This document shows positions 16,728-25,601 of a stretch of DNA of 64,000 nt, in pieces. The translations under genes and the position numbers were made by a program. The notes beneath the pieces are model-generated. The model was not told where the DNA came from. It ran no database searches and saw nothing but the letters and a program-made list of their open reading frames with translations. The stretch is from Bacteroidales bacterium (GTDB lineage Bacteria; Bacteroidota; Bacteroidia; Bacteroidales; UBA932), in the NCBI GenBank assembly GCA_017509685.1, contig JAFWPA010000036.1, positions 21,720 to 85,719 on the forward strand, in the 5' to 3' direction. The first letter of the stretch is position 1. Each line of letters starts with the position of its first letter.

Positions 16728-18071
16728 CTAAATGGTTCCCTGCTCCAGCATGGCGGTGGCAACCTTCATGAAGCCGGCGATGTTGGCGCCCTTCACGTAG
16801 TCCACGCTGCCGTCGGGCTGGGTGCCGTACTTCACGCACTGCTCGTGGATGGACTTCATGATGAAGTGGAGTTTGTCGTCCACTTCCTGGCCGCTCCAGG
16901 AGATGTGTTCGGCGTTCTGGGTCATTTCCAGGCCGGAAGTGGCCACACCGCCTGCGTTCACGGCCTTGCCGGGGGCAAAGAGGATGCCGTTGTGCTGGAA
17001 GAAATGGATGGCGCCGGGCTGGCAGCCCATGTTGGAAACCTCGCAGCAGCAGATGCAGCCGTTGGCCTTCAGTTCCTTGGCGTCGTCCTCGGAGAGTTCG
17101 TTCTGGAAGGCGCAAGGGAGGGCGATGTCCACGGGAATGCTCCAGCTCTTCTTGCCGGGCGTGAACACGGCCTTGCCGGGGAACTTGGTGGCCATGTCTT
17201 CCACCTTGTCACGGTTGGAAGCACGCATCACCAGCATATAGTCAATCATTTCCTTGGTAATGCCGTCGGGAATGTGGCATACGCCGTCGGGGCCGGAGAT
17301 GGCCACTACCTTGGCGCCCAGTTCGGTAGCCTTGATGCAGGCACCCCAGGCCACGTTACCGAAACCGGAAACGGCAATCTTCTTACCCTTGATGTCAATG
17401 CCGGCTTTCTCCAGCAGATGATGGGTGAAATAGAGGGCGCCGAAGCCGGTGGCCTCGGGACGGAGGATGGAACCGCCCCAGGTGCCGCCCTTGCCGGTGA
17501 GAACACCGGTGTTGTACTGGCGGGCCAGTTTCTTGTACATACCGTAGAGGTAACCGATTTCACGGCCGCCTACGCCCACGTCGCCGGCAGGAATATCCTG
17601 GTCCGGGCCGATGCAGTTCCACAGCTCCAGCATGAAAGCCTGGCAGAAACGCATGATTTCGTCGTTGGACTTGCCCTTGGGGTCAAAGTCGCTGCCGCCC
17701 TTGGCACCGCCCATCGGGAGGGTGGTGAGGGCGTTCTTGAAGGTCTGTTCAAAGCCCAGGAACTTGAGCATGGAAGGGGTGACGGCGCGATGGAAGCGCA
17801 GGCCGCCCTTATAGGGACCGATGGCACTGTTGAACTGGATACGGTAGCCGGTGTTGGTCTGGACCTCTCCGTTGTCGTCGATCCAGGTTACACGGAAGGT
17901 GAAGATGCGGTCGGGCTCCACGATGCGCTCCACAATCTTGGCCTTCTCAAACTCGGGATGCTGGTTGTAAACATCCTCGATGGATTCCAGAACCTCCTGA
18001 ACGGCCTGCAGGTATTCTTTCTCAAGCGGGTACTTGGCCTGCAGACGTGCCATGATGTCGGTTGTTTTCAT
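16728..18071 (-). CDS. gdhA: Glutamate dehydrogenase, hexameric NADP-type
   Basis: 447 residues, the length of hexameric bacterial enzymes. Seen motifs: GPYKGGLRFHRAVTPSMLKFLGFEQTFKNAL and LPMGGAKGGSDFDPKGKS with the catalytic lysine region, PAGDVGVGGREIGYLYGMYK, and the nucleotide-binding IAVSGFGNVAWGACIKATELGAKVVAISG. It aminates 2-oxoglutarate to glutamate, joining carbon and nitrogen metabolism. It is monocistronic, with its own promoter and terminator. Cofactor preference is assigned from family resemblance only. Confidence 0.95.
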   Translation of the reverse strand: MKTTDIMARLQAKYPLEKEYLQAVQEVLESIEDVYNQHPEFEKAKIVERIVEPDRIFTFRVTWIDDNGEVQTNTGYRIQFNSAIGPYKGGLRFHRAVTPSMLKFLGFEQTFKNALTTLPMGGAKGGSDFDPKGKSNDEIMRFCQAFMLELWNCIGPDQDIPAGDVGVGGREIGYLYGMYKKLARQYNTGVLTGKGGTWGGSILRPEATGFGALYFTHHLLEKAGIDIKGKKIAVSGFGNVAWGACIKATELGAKVVAISGPDGVCHIPDGITKEMIDYMLVMRASNRDKVEDMATKFPGKAVFTPGKKSWSIPVDIALPCAFQNELSEDDAKELKANGCICCCEVSNMGCQPGAIHFFQHNGILFAPGKAVNAGGVATSGLEMTQNAEHISWSGQEVDDKLHFIMKSIHEQCVKYGTQPDGSVDYVKGANIAGFMKVATAMLEQGTI

Positions 18072-18134
18072 GATAAAAATGAAATTTTAGTGTTGTTGGT
18101 TATAATGTTAAAGAATAAATCCGTATTAATCGTA

Positions 18135-18166
18135 CAAATTTAAAGAATAAAAAGGGAAATCACAAA
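18135..18166 (-). promoter_or_regulatory. gdhA promoter
   Basis: Minus strand TTTG (18163-18166), 20-bp spacer, TAAATTTG (18135-18142). The -33 box lies in the T-tract of the ompH terminator, so the two sites share DNA. Confidence 0.65.
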
Positions 18167-18196
18167 AAAATCCGGCCCTCTTTTGAGTACCGGATT
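18163..18196 (-). terminator. Terminator of the nadK-uppS-bamA-ompH operon
   Basis: Stem AATCCGG (18169-18175) with CCGGATT (18190-18196), then a T-run on the minus strand, 25 bp past the ompH stop. Confidence 0.8.
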
Positions 18197-18221
18197 AAAG
18201 ATTTGTAAATGTCCTTGTATA

Positions 18222-18785
18222 CTACTGTGCGGCAGTGGCCTGAGCCTGGGCCTGCAGTTCGGCCTGGAGGGATTCCAGCGTGCGGCCTTCGGGGATGTTC
18301 AGGGCTTTACGGGCCTCGGCGGTGAGGTCAACCACCTTGGACTCGTCGAAGTAGATGGCCTGGGAAACGTCGAACAGGACGGTGACACCCTTAGCCTTGG
18401 CCAGGTCTGTCACGGCCTTGTTGGCTTTCTCCTGGATGGGAGCGGTGAGCTGGTTCTGCTGCTGCTGGAGTTCCTGGGAGATGGACTGCTGGAATTCCTG
18501 GATACGGTTCTGGATTTCCATGAGTTCGCGCTCCTTGGATTCGCGGATGGCGGCGGTCCAGGAAGCCTGCTTCTGCTGATACTGGCTCAGTTTACCCTGG
18601 TATTCTTCCACCATGGCAGAGTAAGTTTCTTCGGCCTCTTTCTGGGAAGCGGCGATGGTTTCGCGGGCAGCGTCCATCTCCGGCATCAGCATCACGAGTT
18701 CCTGGAAATTGACTTTAGCCAGCTGCTGGGCAGAGGCGGTAAGGGTAGCAAGTGCCGCAAGGGCGATAACAAATAGTTTTTTCAT
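18222..18785 (-). CDS. OmpH/Skp-family periplasmic chaperone
   Basis: 187 residues with a signal peptide (MKKLFVIALAALATLTASAQ). The N-terminal strand LAKVNFQELVMLMPEMDAARETIA is followed by a long Gln/Glu/Lys-rich coiled coil (about 45-115) and the closing VTDLAKAKGVTVLFDVSQAIYFD, the Skp layout. Skp chaperones hold unfolded outer-membrane proteins and hand them to the Bam complex; here the gene is directly downstream of bamA (60 bp). A short Ala/Gln tail ends the protein. Confidence 0.88.
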   Translation of the reverse strand: MKKLFVIALAALATLTASAQQLAKVNFQELVMLMPEMDAARETIAASQKEAEETYSAMVEEYQGKLSQYQQKQASWTAAIRESKERELMEIQNRIQEFQQSISQELQQQQNQLTAPIQEKANKAVTDLAKAKGVTVLFDVSQAIYFDESKVVDLTAEARKALNIPEGRTLESLQAELQAQAQATAAQ

Positions 18786-18845
18786 ATTCTTTTATTGTTT
18801 GTTTTCTGAATAAATCCCCATGTTCTCCACAAGTTTCATACCATA

Positions 18846-21431
18846 CTAGAACTGCTGGCCCAGGACGAAGTGGAAATGGCTTCCACCGTTGGTGGTGTCG
18901 TCGAAGCCGTAGCCCCAGTCGACGCCCAGCAGGCCGATCATGGGCAGGAATACACGCACGCCCACACCCGCGCTTCGCTTGATCTGGAACGGATTGAACT
19001 CCCGGATGTCGCTCCAGCAGTTACCGCCTTCCAGGAAGGCCAGGGCATAGATGGTGGACTGAGGCTGCAGGATAACGGGATAGCGGAGTTCCACGGTGAA
19101 CTTGTCGTACACGTTACCCGCGTAGCTGATACCGTTCTGGCTGTACGGGGTGACCTTGCGAGGCGTGAGGGAATAGTCCTCGTAACCGCGCAGGGACACG
19201 ATTTCGGCGCCGTAGGTCATATAGCCCGACATACCGTCGCCGCCCACCTGGAAGTTCTCGAACGGAGAATAACCCCAGTTGCGGTTGTAGTAACCCAGAT
19301 AGCCGAACTGCGCGCGTGTCATCAGCACCAGGTCTCCCACCAGCTTGGTGTACACCGTGCCGTTGAATTTCCACTTGTGGTACTCGATCCACTTGTAGCG
19401 CTGGGCCGACGTCCAGTCGTCGTAGTTCACATCCTTCCAGCTGTTCACGGGCACGCGCTCGCCCAGTTCGTCGTAGGTATACTTCCGGAACAGGGAGTAC
19501 GGCGGCGTAAACTGCAGGGAGAAGGAGAATTCGGAACCCGTACGGGGATAAATCTGCTGGTCCGATGAGTTACGCGTGAGGGAGATGGTATAGCTGAGGT
19601 TGTGGGAAATACCGTCGTTGAACGCGAAGTAACTGTTGGTCCAGTTGGTGAGCTTGTAAGTTTGCCAGCTGAGGTTGTTGTACAGCACGAAGTAGCTGTC
19701 GGGCCACTTGAGGCGCGTACCCAGACCGGCGTTGAAGCCGAACACCTCGAACATCTTGTCCGTGGAGAGGATGCCGATGGCAAGATAGGAGTCCGTCATC
19801 CTGGAATAGTAACCGGAGATACTGAGGGACGTGGGTTTCTTGCCGAAGAGCCAGGGCTCCATAAAGCTGGCGCTGAGGGAAGTGTAGTACTTTCCGTTGG
19901 TCTGGAAACGGAAGGAAAGAGTCTGGGCGTCTCCCAGCGGAACGGGCCGCCAGGCGCCTTTCTCGAAGAACCGGCGGGTAGAGAAGTTGTTGAAACTTAC
20001 GCCGGCCGTGAGCACGAAGGTGTTACCGCCCCAACCGCCGGAGAGTTCCAGCTGGGAAGACGGCTTCTCCGTCACGTGGTACATGATGTCCACGGTATTG
20101 TTGAGCTGGTTGGGCAGGATGCTCCAGCCGCGGTTGGGATCCATGGCAGCCTCGGGGTCGAACTGGCCCATGGAGGAAATCTCACGGATGGAACGCTCGA
20201 AGTCCGTCTGGCTGAAGAGATAGCCGGGACGGGTGGTGAGCTGGCGGCGTACCACTTTCTCGTTGGTGAGGTCGTTGCCGTCGATGATAATCTCGTTGAG
20301 TACGGCGGGCTTGCCTTCGGAGATGCGCATCTCCACGTCCACGGAGTCGTTCTGGATGTTCACCTCCACGGGCGTCACGTTGAAGAAGAGGTAACCGTTG
20401 TCACGGTACAGCTTGGAGACGTCGTATTCGTTCTCCTTGCCGCCGCCGTGCAGGCGCTTCTCCATGGTAACAAGGTCGTACACGTCTCCGCTCTTGATCT
20501 GGAGGATTTCGTTGAGTACATCGGAGGAATACACCGAGTTACCCGTCCAGGTGATGTTGCGGAAATAGTACTTGCGGCCCTGGTCGAAGACCATGTCGAT
20601 GTTCAGGTGCTTGCCGTCTTCCAGGAAGTACACCGAGTCGCGCACCAGGCGGGCGTCGCGGTAACCGGCCTCGTTGAAGGCGTCCAGGACGGTCTTGCGG
20701 TCCTTTTCGTATTCCTTCTCCTTGAACTTCTTGGACTTGAAGAAGTTGTACCACGTTGCGGCGTGGGTCTCCTTCATGTTCTTGGCCAGCTTCATGGGCT
20801 TAACGTCCGTGTTACCGGTGTAGTTGATGTCCTTGATGCGGATTTTCTTGCCGCGGTCCACGTTGAAGGTGACGCGGATGGCGCTCTTGATCATGGTATC
20901 CCGCTGGACATCCACGTCCACGTTCACTTTCAGGAAACCCTTTTCCTTATAGTAACGCTTGATGATGTCCACGGAAGTATTCTTCACATATTCGGAGTAT
21001 TCGCGGCCGGGACGCAGGTTCAGGCGCTCCTGCAGGTCCTTCTTCTCTCCGCTTTTCACGCCGGTGTAGTTCCAGCGGGACACGCGGGGACGTTCCCGTA
21101 CGCTGATGACAAACCAGGCGGTGTCGGCCTGGGCGCTCAGAGAGTCCACCATCACGGCCACGTCCTCGAAGTAGCGCTGGGCCACCAGGCGCTTCACGAT
21201 GCCCGTGACCTCTTCACCGGGGACGGTGATTTCCTGACCGGCCTGCAAACCTGTGAGCTGCAGGATCTGGTGCTGGTTGAAATACTGGTTCCCTTCTACA
21301 CTCACACCACCCACGACGTAGGTCCTGGGACGGTTGTAATCGACCTCGATGCTGCTGCGGGACGTCTGCGCCTGCAGGGACATTCCCGTCAGGAGCAGCA
21401 CGGCAGCGCATAGTATCTTGATTCCTCTCAT
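18846..21431 (-). CDS. bamA: Outer-membrane assembly factor BamA
   Basis: 861 residues: signal peptide (MRGIKILCAAVLLLTGMSLQAQ), five POTRA-like repeats (about 35-430, e.g. VVGGVSVEGNQYFNQHQILQLTGL, IRIKDINYTGNTDVKP, YYFRNITWTGNSVYSSD, PAVLNEIIIDGNDLTNEKVVR) and a C-terminal 16-strand-type barrel ending FHFVLGQQF. The conserved barrel-lid motif is seen as VEMRYPV-like VELRYPVIL. BamA inserts beta-barrel proteins into the outer membrane. It follows uppS by 33 bp and has a -7 box (TATCTTTG, minus strand 21451-21458), so it can also be transcribed alone. Confidence 0.95.
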   Translation of the reverse strand: MRGIKILCAAVLLLTGMSLQAQTSRSSIEVDYNRPRTYVVGGVSVEGNQYFNQHQILQLTGLQAGQEITVPGEEVTGIVKRLVAQRYFEDVAVMVDSLSAQADTAWFVISVRERPRVSRWNYTGVKSGEKKDLQERLNLRPGREYSEYVKNTSVDIIKRYYKEKGFLKVNVDVDVQRDTMIKSAIRVTFNVDRGKKIRIKDINYTGNTDVKPMKLAKNMKETHAATWYNFFKSKKFKEKEYEKDRKTVLDAFNEAGYRDARLVRDSVYFLEDGKHLNIDMVFDQGRKYYFRNITWTGNSVYSSDVLNEILQIKSGDVYDLVTMEKRLHGGGKENEYDVSKLYRDNGYLFFNVTPVEVNIQNDSVDVEMRISEGKPAVLNEIIIDGNDLTNEKVVRRQLTTRPGYLFSQTDFERSIREISSMGQFDPEAAMDPNRGWSILPNQLNNTVDIMYHVTEKPSSQLELSGGWGGNTFVLTAGVSFNNFSTRRFFEKGAWRPVPLGDAQTLSFRFQTNGKYYTSLSASFMEPWLFGKKPTSLSISGYYSRMTDSYLAIGILSTDKMFEVFGFNAGLGTRLKWPDSYFVLYNNLSWQTYKLTNWTNSYFAFNDGISHNLSYTISLTRNSSDQQIYPRTGSEFSFSLQFTPPYSLFRKYTYDELGERVPVNSWKDVNYDDWTSAQRYKWIEYHKWKFNGTVYTKLVGDLVLMTRAQFGYLGYYNRNWGYSPFENFQVGGDGMSGYMTYGAEIVSLRGYEDYSLTPRKVTPYSQNGISYAGNVYDKFTVELRYPVILQPQSTIYALAFLEGGNCWSDIREFNPFQIKRSAGVGVRVFLPMIGLLGVDWGYGFDDTTNGGSHFHFVLGQQF

Positions 21432-21464
21432 TCGCGGTTCAGTTATCTTGCAAAGATAAGCATT

Positions 21465-22166
21465 TTATTTCACTTTACCATAACGGCGGTCCCTGCGGGC
21501 GTATTCCGCCAGGGCTTCCCGGAACTGCGGCTTGCGGAAGTCCGGCCACAGCGTATCGGTAAAATAGAATTCCGTATAGGCGCTCTGCCACAGCAGGTAA
21601 TTGGAGATGCGCAGTTCGCCGGAGGTGCGGATGAGCAGGTCCGGGTCCGGGATGCCGGCGGTGACCAGATACCGGTCGAAGTCCGGCAGTTCCATAGCCT
21701 GGAGCTGCTCGGGAGACAATTGTGCCGCAGCCTTTTTCACAGCCTGCAGGATGTCCCACTTGCCGCTGTAGCTCAGGAAGAGGATCAGGGTGCAACGGAC
21801 ATCGGCCACGTTGGTACGCTCCATCATTTCGTCGATGGTCCGGTTGAGTCCGTCGCTCAGGCGGGCGCGGTTGCCCAGCACCATAAAGCGGATCTTGTTG
21901 TCCAGGAACGTCTTGAGCTCGTTCTTCATGGCCCGCATCATCAGTTCCATCAGGGCGATGACTTCGTCCTGCGGCCTATTCCAGTTTTCCTCCGAGAAGG
22001 CATAGACCGAAAGGTACTTCACGCCGTCTTCGGCGGCGGCTTCCAGGCAGGCACGGACGCTCTCCACGCCTTCGATGTGCCCTTTCACGCGGTCCAGACC
22101 GCGGGCCTTCGCCCATCGGCCGTTACCGTCCATAATAATGGAAACGTGCTGCGGTATTTTCTCCAT
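21465..22166 (-). CDS. uppS: Undecaprenyl diphosphate synthase (isoprenyl transferase)
   Basis: 233 residues. The cis-prenyltransferase start HVSIIMDGNGRWAKARG carries the catalytic Asp13; YAFSEENWNRP and the C-terminal PDPDLLIRTSGELRISNYLLWQSAYTEFYF are the other family signatures. It builds the C55 lipid carrier used by MraY and MurG, encoded elsewhere in this window. The start is 4 bp after the nadK stop. Confidence 0.96.
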   Translation of the reverse strand: MEKIPQHVSIIMDGNGRWAKARGLDRVKGHIEGVESVRACLEAAAEDGVKYLSVYAFSEENWNRPQDEVIALMELMMRAMKNELKTFLDNKIRFMVLGNRARLSDGLNRTIDEMMERTNVADVRCTLILFLSYSGKWDILQAVKKAAAQLSPEQLQAMELPDFDRYLVTAGIPDPDLLIRTSGELRISNYLLWQSAYTEFYFTDTLWPDFRKPQFREALAEYARRDRRYGKVK

Positions 22167-22170
22167 AGAA

Positions 22171-22995
22171 TTACTCGTTGTTGCGCATGTCTTCTCCCCA
22201 GAAAAGGCGTGAGGTAAGGGCCTTCACGAAACCCGATTCCGGGAGCCGGACACGTTTAAGCGAAAACTGTGCCATCTCCACGTGGATGGTCCATTCCGGA
22301 TGAATTTCTTCCACGCGGTTGTCCATGGACATGGTAGCCTTGCCGTCCCGGGACTCGAAGGAGATGTCTATCTTGGCGGTCTCGGGGATCACGATGGGGC
22401 GCACGTTCAGGTTGTGCGGGGAAATAGGGGCCATCACCAGCACCTTGGTCTCCGGCATACAGATGGGACCGCCCACGCTCAGGGAATAGGCCGTGGAGCC
22501 GGAAGGGGTGGCCACCAGGAGACCGTCGGCCCAATAGGTGGGCAGGGGTTCCCCGTTGATGCTCACGTGGATGCCCAGCACGGAAGAGCCACTGCGGTGC
22601 AGGGCCACCTCGTTCACGCTGTAGGGCAGCATGCCGATGGAACGGCGCGCCTCGGGACCCTTGAGCGTAGCGTTGAGCACGGTACGGTACTCGATGCTGA
22701 ATTCTCCCTCCAGGAGGGCTTTCCGCACAGCCTCCGGCTGGTTCTCGCAGAGGAAGCCGATGCGGCCGAAGTTCACGCCCAGGATGGGCAGGCCGATATC
22801 GGCCACAACGTGCGCGGCGCTCAGGAAAGTGCCGTCGCCGCCCATCGAAAGGACCAGGTCAGTGTCCGGGCGGACATCGGCCTTGGTGCGAATCTCGTAT
22901 ACCTCGAAGGTGGCCGATTCCAGGTCCTTCAGCAGCGTAGCCATCCGCTCGTCGCTCCGGAGCTCCTCCTTGAGAATGAAATATCCTATTTTCAT
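22171..22995 (-). CDS. nadK: NAD kinase
   Basis: 274 residues with the GGDGT motif (52-56, MGGDGTFLSAAH), NFGRIGFLCENQPE, and LVATPSGSTAYSLSVGGPI, all NAD-kinase hallmarks. It makes NADP from NAD. It is the first gene of nadK-uppS-bamA-ompH. A -7 box (TAATTTTG, minus strand 23018-23025) lies 23 bp upstream. Confidence 0.96.
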   Translation of the reverse strand: MKIGYFILKEELRSDERMATLLKDLESATFEVYEIRTKADVRPDTDLVLSMGGDGTFLSAAHVVADIGLPILGVNFGRIGFLCENQPEAVRKALLEGEFSIEYRTVLNATLKGPEARRSIGMLPYSVNEVALHRSGSSVLGIHVSINGEPLPTYWADGLLVATPSGSTAYSLSVGGPICMPETKVLVMAPISPHNLNVRPIVIPETAKIDISFESRDGKATMSMDNRVEEIHPEWTIHVEMAQFSLKRVRLPESGFVKALTSRLFWGEDMRNNE

Positions 22996-23081
22996 AGCAT
23001 CCGATTAAATCAACCGACAAAATTAACACATTTCCGTGATTTTTCTTAATATATGGTAGGTATTTGTGGGGAAAATTTCGT

Positions 23082-23089
23082 TATCTTTG
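23082..23089 (+). promoter_or_regulatory. -7 box upstream of the GH31 lipoprotein gene
   Basis: TATCTTTG stands 23 bp before the chosen ATG (23113). A TTTG is present at 23063 but only 15 bp upstream, so the -33 match is weak. The box places transcription start after in-frame codons further upstream and so favours the later start. Confidence 0.5.
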
Positions 23090-23112
23090 TGATAATCATG
23101 AATAATCACACT

Positions 23113-24672
23113 ATGAAGTCTCTGTTGAAAGCCCTGCTGCCCTTGATGCTGGTTTCCTGCACCGGCGGCACCGCCATTCCTGTCGGAACGGATGTTCGTT
23201 ACTGGGGAGGTCATATCAAGGACGGCTCCCGGATGCCGTTCGAGCCCGGATTCCGGACCGCCCTGAATGATAATCTGTCCAACCAGACCGCTCCCCTGCT
23301 GCTGGGCTCCGACGGCACGTACGTCTGGAGCGACGCCCCCTTTGCCTTCGAGGTCACCGGAAAAAGCATCGAAGTGGACCGGAAGGTAGAGGTAGTGAAA
23401 GCCGGCGAGACGCTGGCCGATGCCTACCGCGCAGCGGCCAGGGCACATTTCCCGGCCGATGGCCAGCTGCCCCCGGCGGAATTCTACCGGGCGCCGCAAT
23501 ACAACACCTGGATCGAGCTGATGTACGACCAGAACCAGGAGGGTGTGCTGGCGTATGCCCGCGGCATCCTGGAGAACGGGCTTCCCGCAGGCATCATCAT
23601 GATTGATGACACCTGGCAGGAAGACTACGGCAAGTGGGAGTTCCACCCCGGGCGCTTCCCGGACCCCAAAGCCATGTGCGACGAGCTGCACCGGATGGGC
23701 TTCAAACTGATGCTGTGGATCTGTCCCTTCGTGAGCATGGACCAGTACTTGATTTGCCGGGAGATTAACAGCTTCCAGGGTTTCCTGCACACGGCCGACG
23801 GTCAGCCTTACCCCGTACGCTGGTGGAACGGGACATCGGCCGTCCTGGACTTCTCCAATCCGCAATCGGCTCAATGGTTCGACGGCCGGCTCCGGCACCT
23901 GATGGACAGTTACGGCGTAGACGGTTTCAAGTTCGACGCCGGCGATTTCGATTTTTATCCGGCCGATGCCCTGGCCGCGGGCGGCGACGTTCCCGGCTGG
24001 GAGCAGTGTTCGCTCTTTGTCCAACTGGCCCGCAAATACCCCTACAACGAGCTCCGGGCCGGGTGGCGGAATGCCGGGCAGCCCATCGTCCAGCGCCTGC
24101 ACGACAAAGCGCACTCCTGGGAAGACCTCGCCAAACTCATCCCGGAAATGATGGCCGAAAGCCTGATGGGATACAGCTTCTGCTGTCCCGATATGGTGGG
24201 CGGCGGCAGCTTTGAAACATTTTTAAGCGGCCAGACGGACCAGGACCTGATTGTCCGTTCGGCCCAGGTCCATGCCCTGATGCCCATGATGCAGTTCTCC
24301 CTGGCCCCCTGGCGGGTCCTGTCCCCCGAACGGTACGCCGCCGTGCTGAAAGCGGTTAAAACCCGGGAGAGCCTGCTACCCTATATCGAATCTCTCTACG
24401 CCAAGGCCGCGGCCGAAGGGGAACCCATCGTGGCGCCGCTGGAGTTTTACTTCCCGCACCAGGGTTTTGCCTCCGTCAAAGACGAATTCATGCTGGGCGA
24501 CCGCATCCTGGTAGCCCCCGTCCTGGAGCCCGGCACTTCGCGCACGGTTGTCCTGCCCCAGGGCCGCTGGAAGGCCGATGACGGCACCGAATACGCCGGC
24601 GGAACCCACCGCATCGACGCTCCCCTGGACCGTCTCCCCTATTTCGAGCTGGTGAGCCCCGTCCAGGACTAG
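23113..24672 (+). CDS. Glycoside hydrolase family 31 lipoprotein (NET37/MYORG-like)
   Basis: 519 residues from MKSLLKALLPLMLVSC (lipobox LVSC, Cys16). The GH31 barrel is clear: GIIMIDDTWQEDYGKWEFHPGRF, GFKLMLWICPFVS, and DGFKFDAGDFDFYP with the likely nucleophile Asp275; GYSFCCPDMVGGG carries the likely acid/base Asp360. The DDTW and KFDAGD forms resemble the NET37/MYORG subgroup, in which alpha-galactosidase activity is known, rather than plain alpha-glucosidases. It stands alone, without SusC/SusD genes, so it is not part of a typical polysaccharide locus. Substrate is unknown. Confidence 0.85.
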   Translation: MKSLLKALLPLMLVSCTGGTAIPVGTDVRYWGGHIKDGSRMPFEPGFRTALNDNLSNQTAPLLLGSDGTYVWSDAPFAFEVTGKSIEVDRKVEVVKAGETLADAYRAAARAHFPADGQLPPAEFYRAPQYNTWIELMYDQNQEGVLAYARGILENGLPAGIIMIDDTWQEDYGKWEFHPGRFPDPKAMCDELHRMGFKLMLWICPFVSMDQYLICREINSFQGFLHTADGQPYPVRWWNGTSAVLDFSNPQSAQWFDGRLRHLMDSYGVDGFKFDAGDFDFYPADALAAGGDVPGWEQCSLFVQLARKYPYNELRAGWRNAGQPIVQRLHDKAHSWEDLAKLIPEMMAESLMGYSFCCPDMVGGGSFETFLSGQTDQDLIVRSAQVHALMPMMQFSLAPWRVLSPERYAAVLKAVKTRESLLPYIESLYAKAAAEGEPIVAPLEFYFPHQGFASVKDEFMLGDRILVAPVLEPGTSRTVVLPQGRWKADDGTEYAGGTHRIDAPLDRLPYFELVSPVQD

Positions 24673-24675
24673 GCG

Positions 24676-24765
24676 TAACTGCTTGAGCATCAAATGTTTT
24701 TTGATTTTTCTTTAGGCTCCCGGGGCTAAAGAAAAACGGAAAGAGTGCTGATAGTCAACGACTTA
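24676..24765. repeat. 90-bp palindromic intergenic element, copy 1
   Basis: Left arm TAACTGCTTGAGCATCA (24676-24692) and right arm, on the other strand, TAAGTCGTTGACTATCA (24749-24765). Central inverted repeat TTTTTCTTTAG (24705-24715) with 24726-24736 around CCCGGG. It begins 3 bp after the GH31 stop. It has the same 90-bp length and layout as the copies at 36815 and 40681. Confidence 0.75.
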
Positions 24766-24781
24766 GGGCGCGGGCGAAAAT

Positions 24782-24813
24782 ATTGGGCAATTGGGGAAAA
24801 ATGCGTACTTTTG
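24782..24813 (+). promoter_or_regulatory. pdxJ promoter
   Basis: ATTG (24782-24785), 20-bp spacer, TACTTTTG (24806-24813). The spacing matches the other promoters in the window. Confidence 0.6.
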
Positions 24814-24834
24814 TAGGTTTAAATGAAAGCAGAA

Positions 24835-25557
24835 ATGACCCGACTGAGTGTAAACATCAATAAGATTGCCACCATCCGCAACGCGCGGGGCGGGAATATA
24901 CCGGACGTGGCGCTGGCCGCCCGCAGGTGCGAGGAATTTGGCGCCGAGGGCATCACGGTGCATCCCAGGCCGGACGAACGGCATATCCGCTATGCCGACG
25001 TAAGGGAAATCCGGCCCATGATAACTACGGAATTCAATATCGAGGGCAACCCTACCGTCCAGAGCTTCGTGGACCTGGTGCTGGAAGTGGTGCCGGACCA
25101 GGTGACGCTGGTGCCCGACGGCCATAACGCCATTACCTCCAACGCCGGGTGGGACACCCTGGCCAACAAGGGCCTGCTCACGGACCTGTGCCGGATTTTC
25201 CACAGCAAGGGCATCCGTACGTCCATCTTCATCGACCCGGATCCCAGGATGGCTTACGGCGCCGCCGCCTGTGGGGCCGACCGCGTGGAACTGTATACGG
25301 CCGACTACGCCCTGCTGTACCCCCAGGGACGGGAAGCGGCCATCGCCCCCTATCTGGAGGCGGCCAAGGCGGCCCGCGACGCCGGCCTGGGCCTGAACGC
25401 CGGGCACGACCTCTCCCTGGAAAACCTGGCATACTTCATTGAGACCATCCCCTGGACCGATGAGGTTTCCATCGGCCACGCCCTCATCTCCGACGCCCTG
25501 TATATGGGCCTGGAGAAAACTATTGAGGCATACCTTTCGCAAATCCGCAAAAAATAG
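24835..25557 (+). CDS. pdxJ: Pyridoxine 5'-phosphate synthase
   Basis: 240 residues from MTRLSVNINKIATIRNARGG, the usual Bacteroidetes PdxJ start; an ATG 12 bp upstream (24823) is possible but would be almost leaderless. Conserved PdxJ stretches follow: EGITVHPRPDERHI, TEFNIEGNP, QVTLVPD, SIFIDPDP, GADRVELYTADYA, LGLNAGHDLSLENL and EVSIGHALISDAL. It condenses 3-amino-2-oxopropyl phosphate with DXP to give vitamin B6, sharing DXP with Dxr. The CDS has its own promoter. Confidence 0.96.
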   Translation: MTRLSVNINKIATIRNARGGNIPDVALAARRCEEFGAEGITVHPRPDERHIRYADVREIRPMITTEFNIEGNPTVQSFVDLVLEVVPDQVTLVPDGHNAITSNAGWDTLANKGLLTDLCRIFHSKGIRTSIFIDPDPRMAYGAAACGADRVELYTADYALLYPQGREAAIAPYLEAAKAARDAGLGLNAGHDLSLENLAYFIETIPWTDEVSIGHALISDALYMGLEKTIEAYLSQIRKK

Positions 25558-25558
25558 T

Positions 25559-25566
25559 TAACTTTG
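25559..25566 (+). promoter_or_regulatory. -7 box of the OmpH-like lipoprotein gene
   Basis: TAACTTTG directly after the pdxJ stop and 36 bp before the next ATG; the -33 half is not clear. Confidence 0.45.
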
Positions 25567-25601
25567 CGATTCCTTACGATTTAATTATAATAAACGCAAT
25601 A

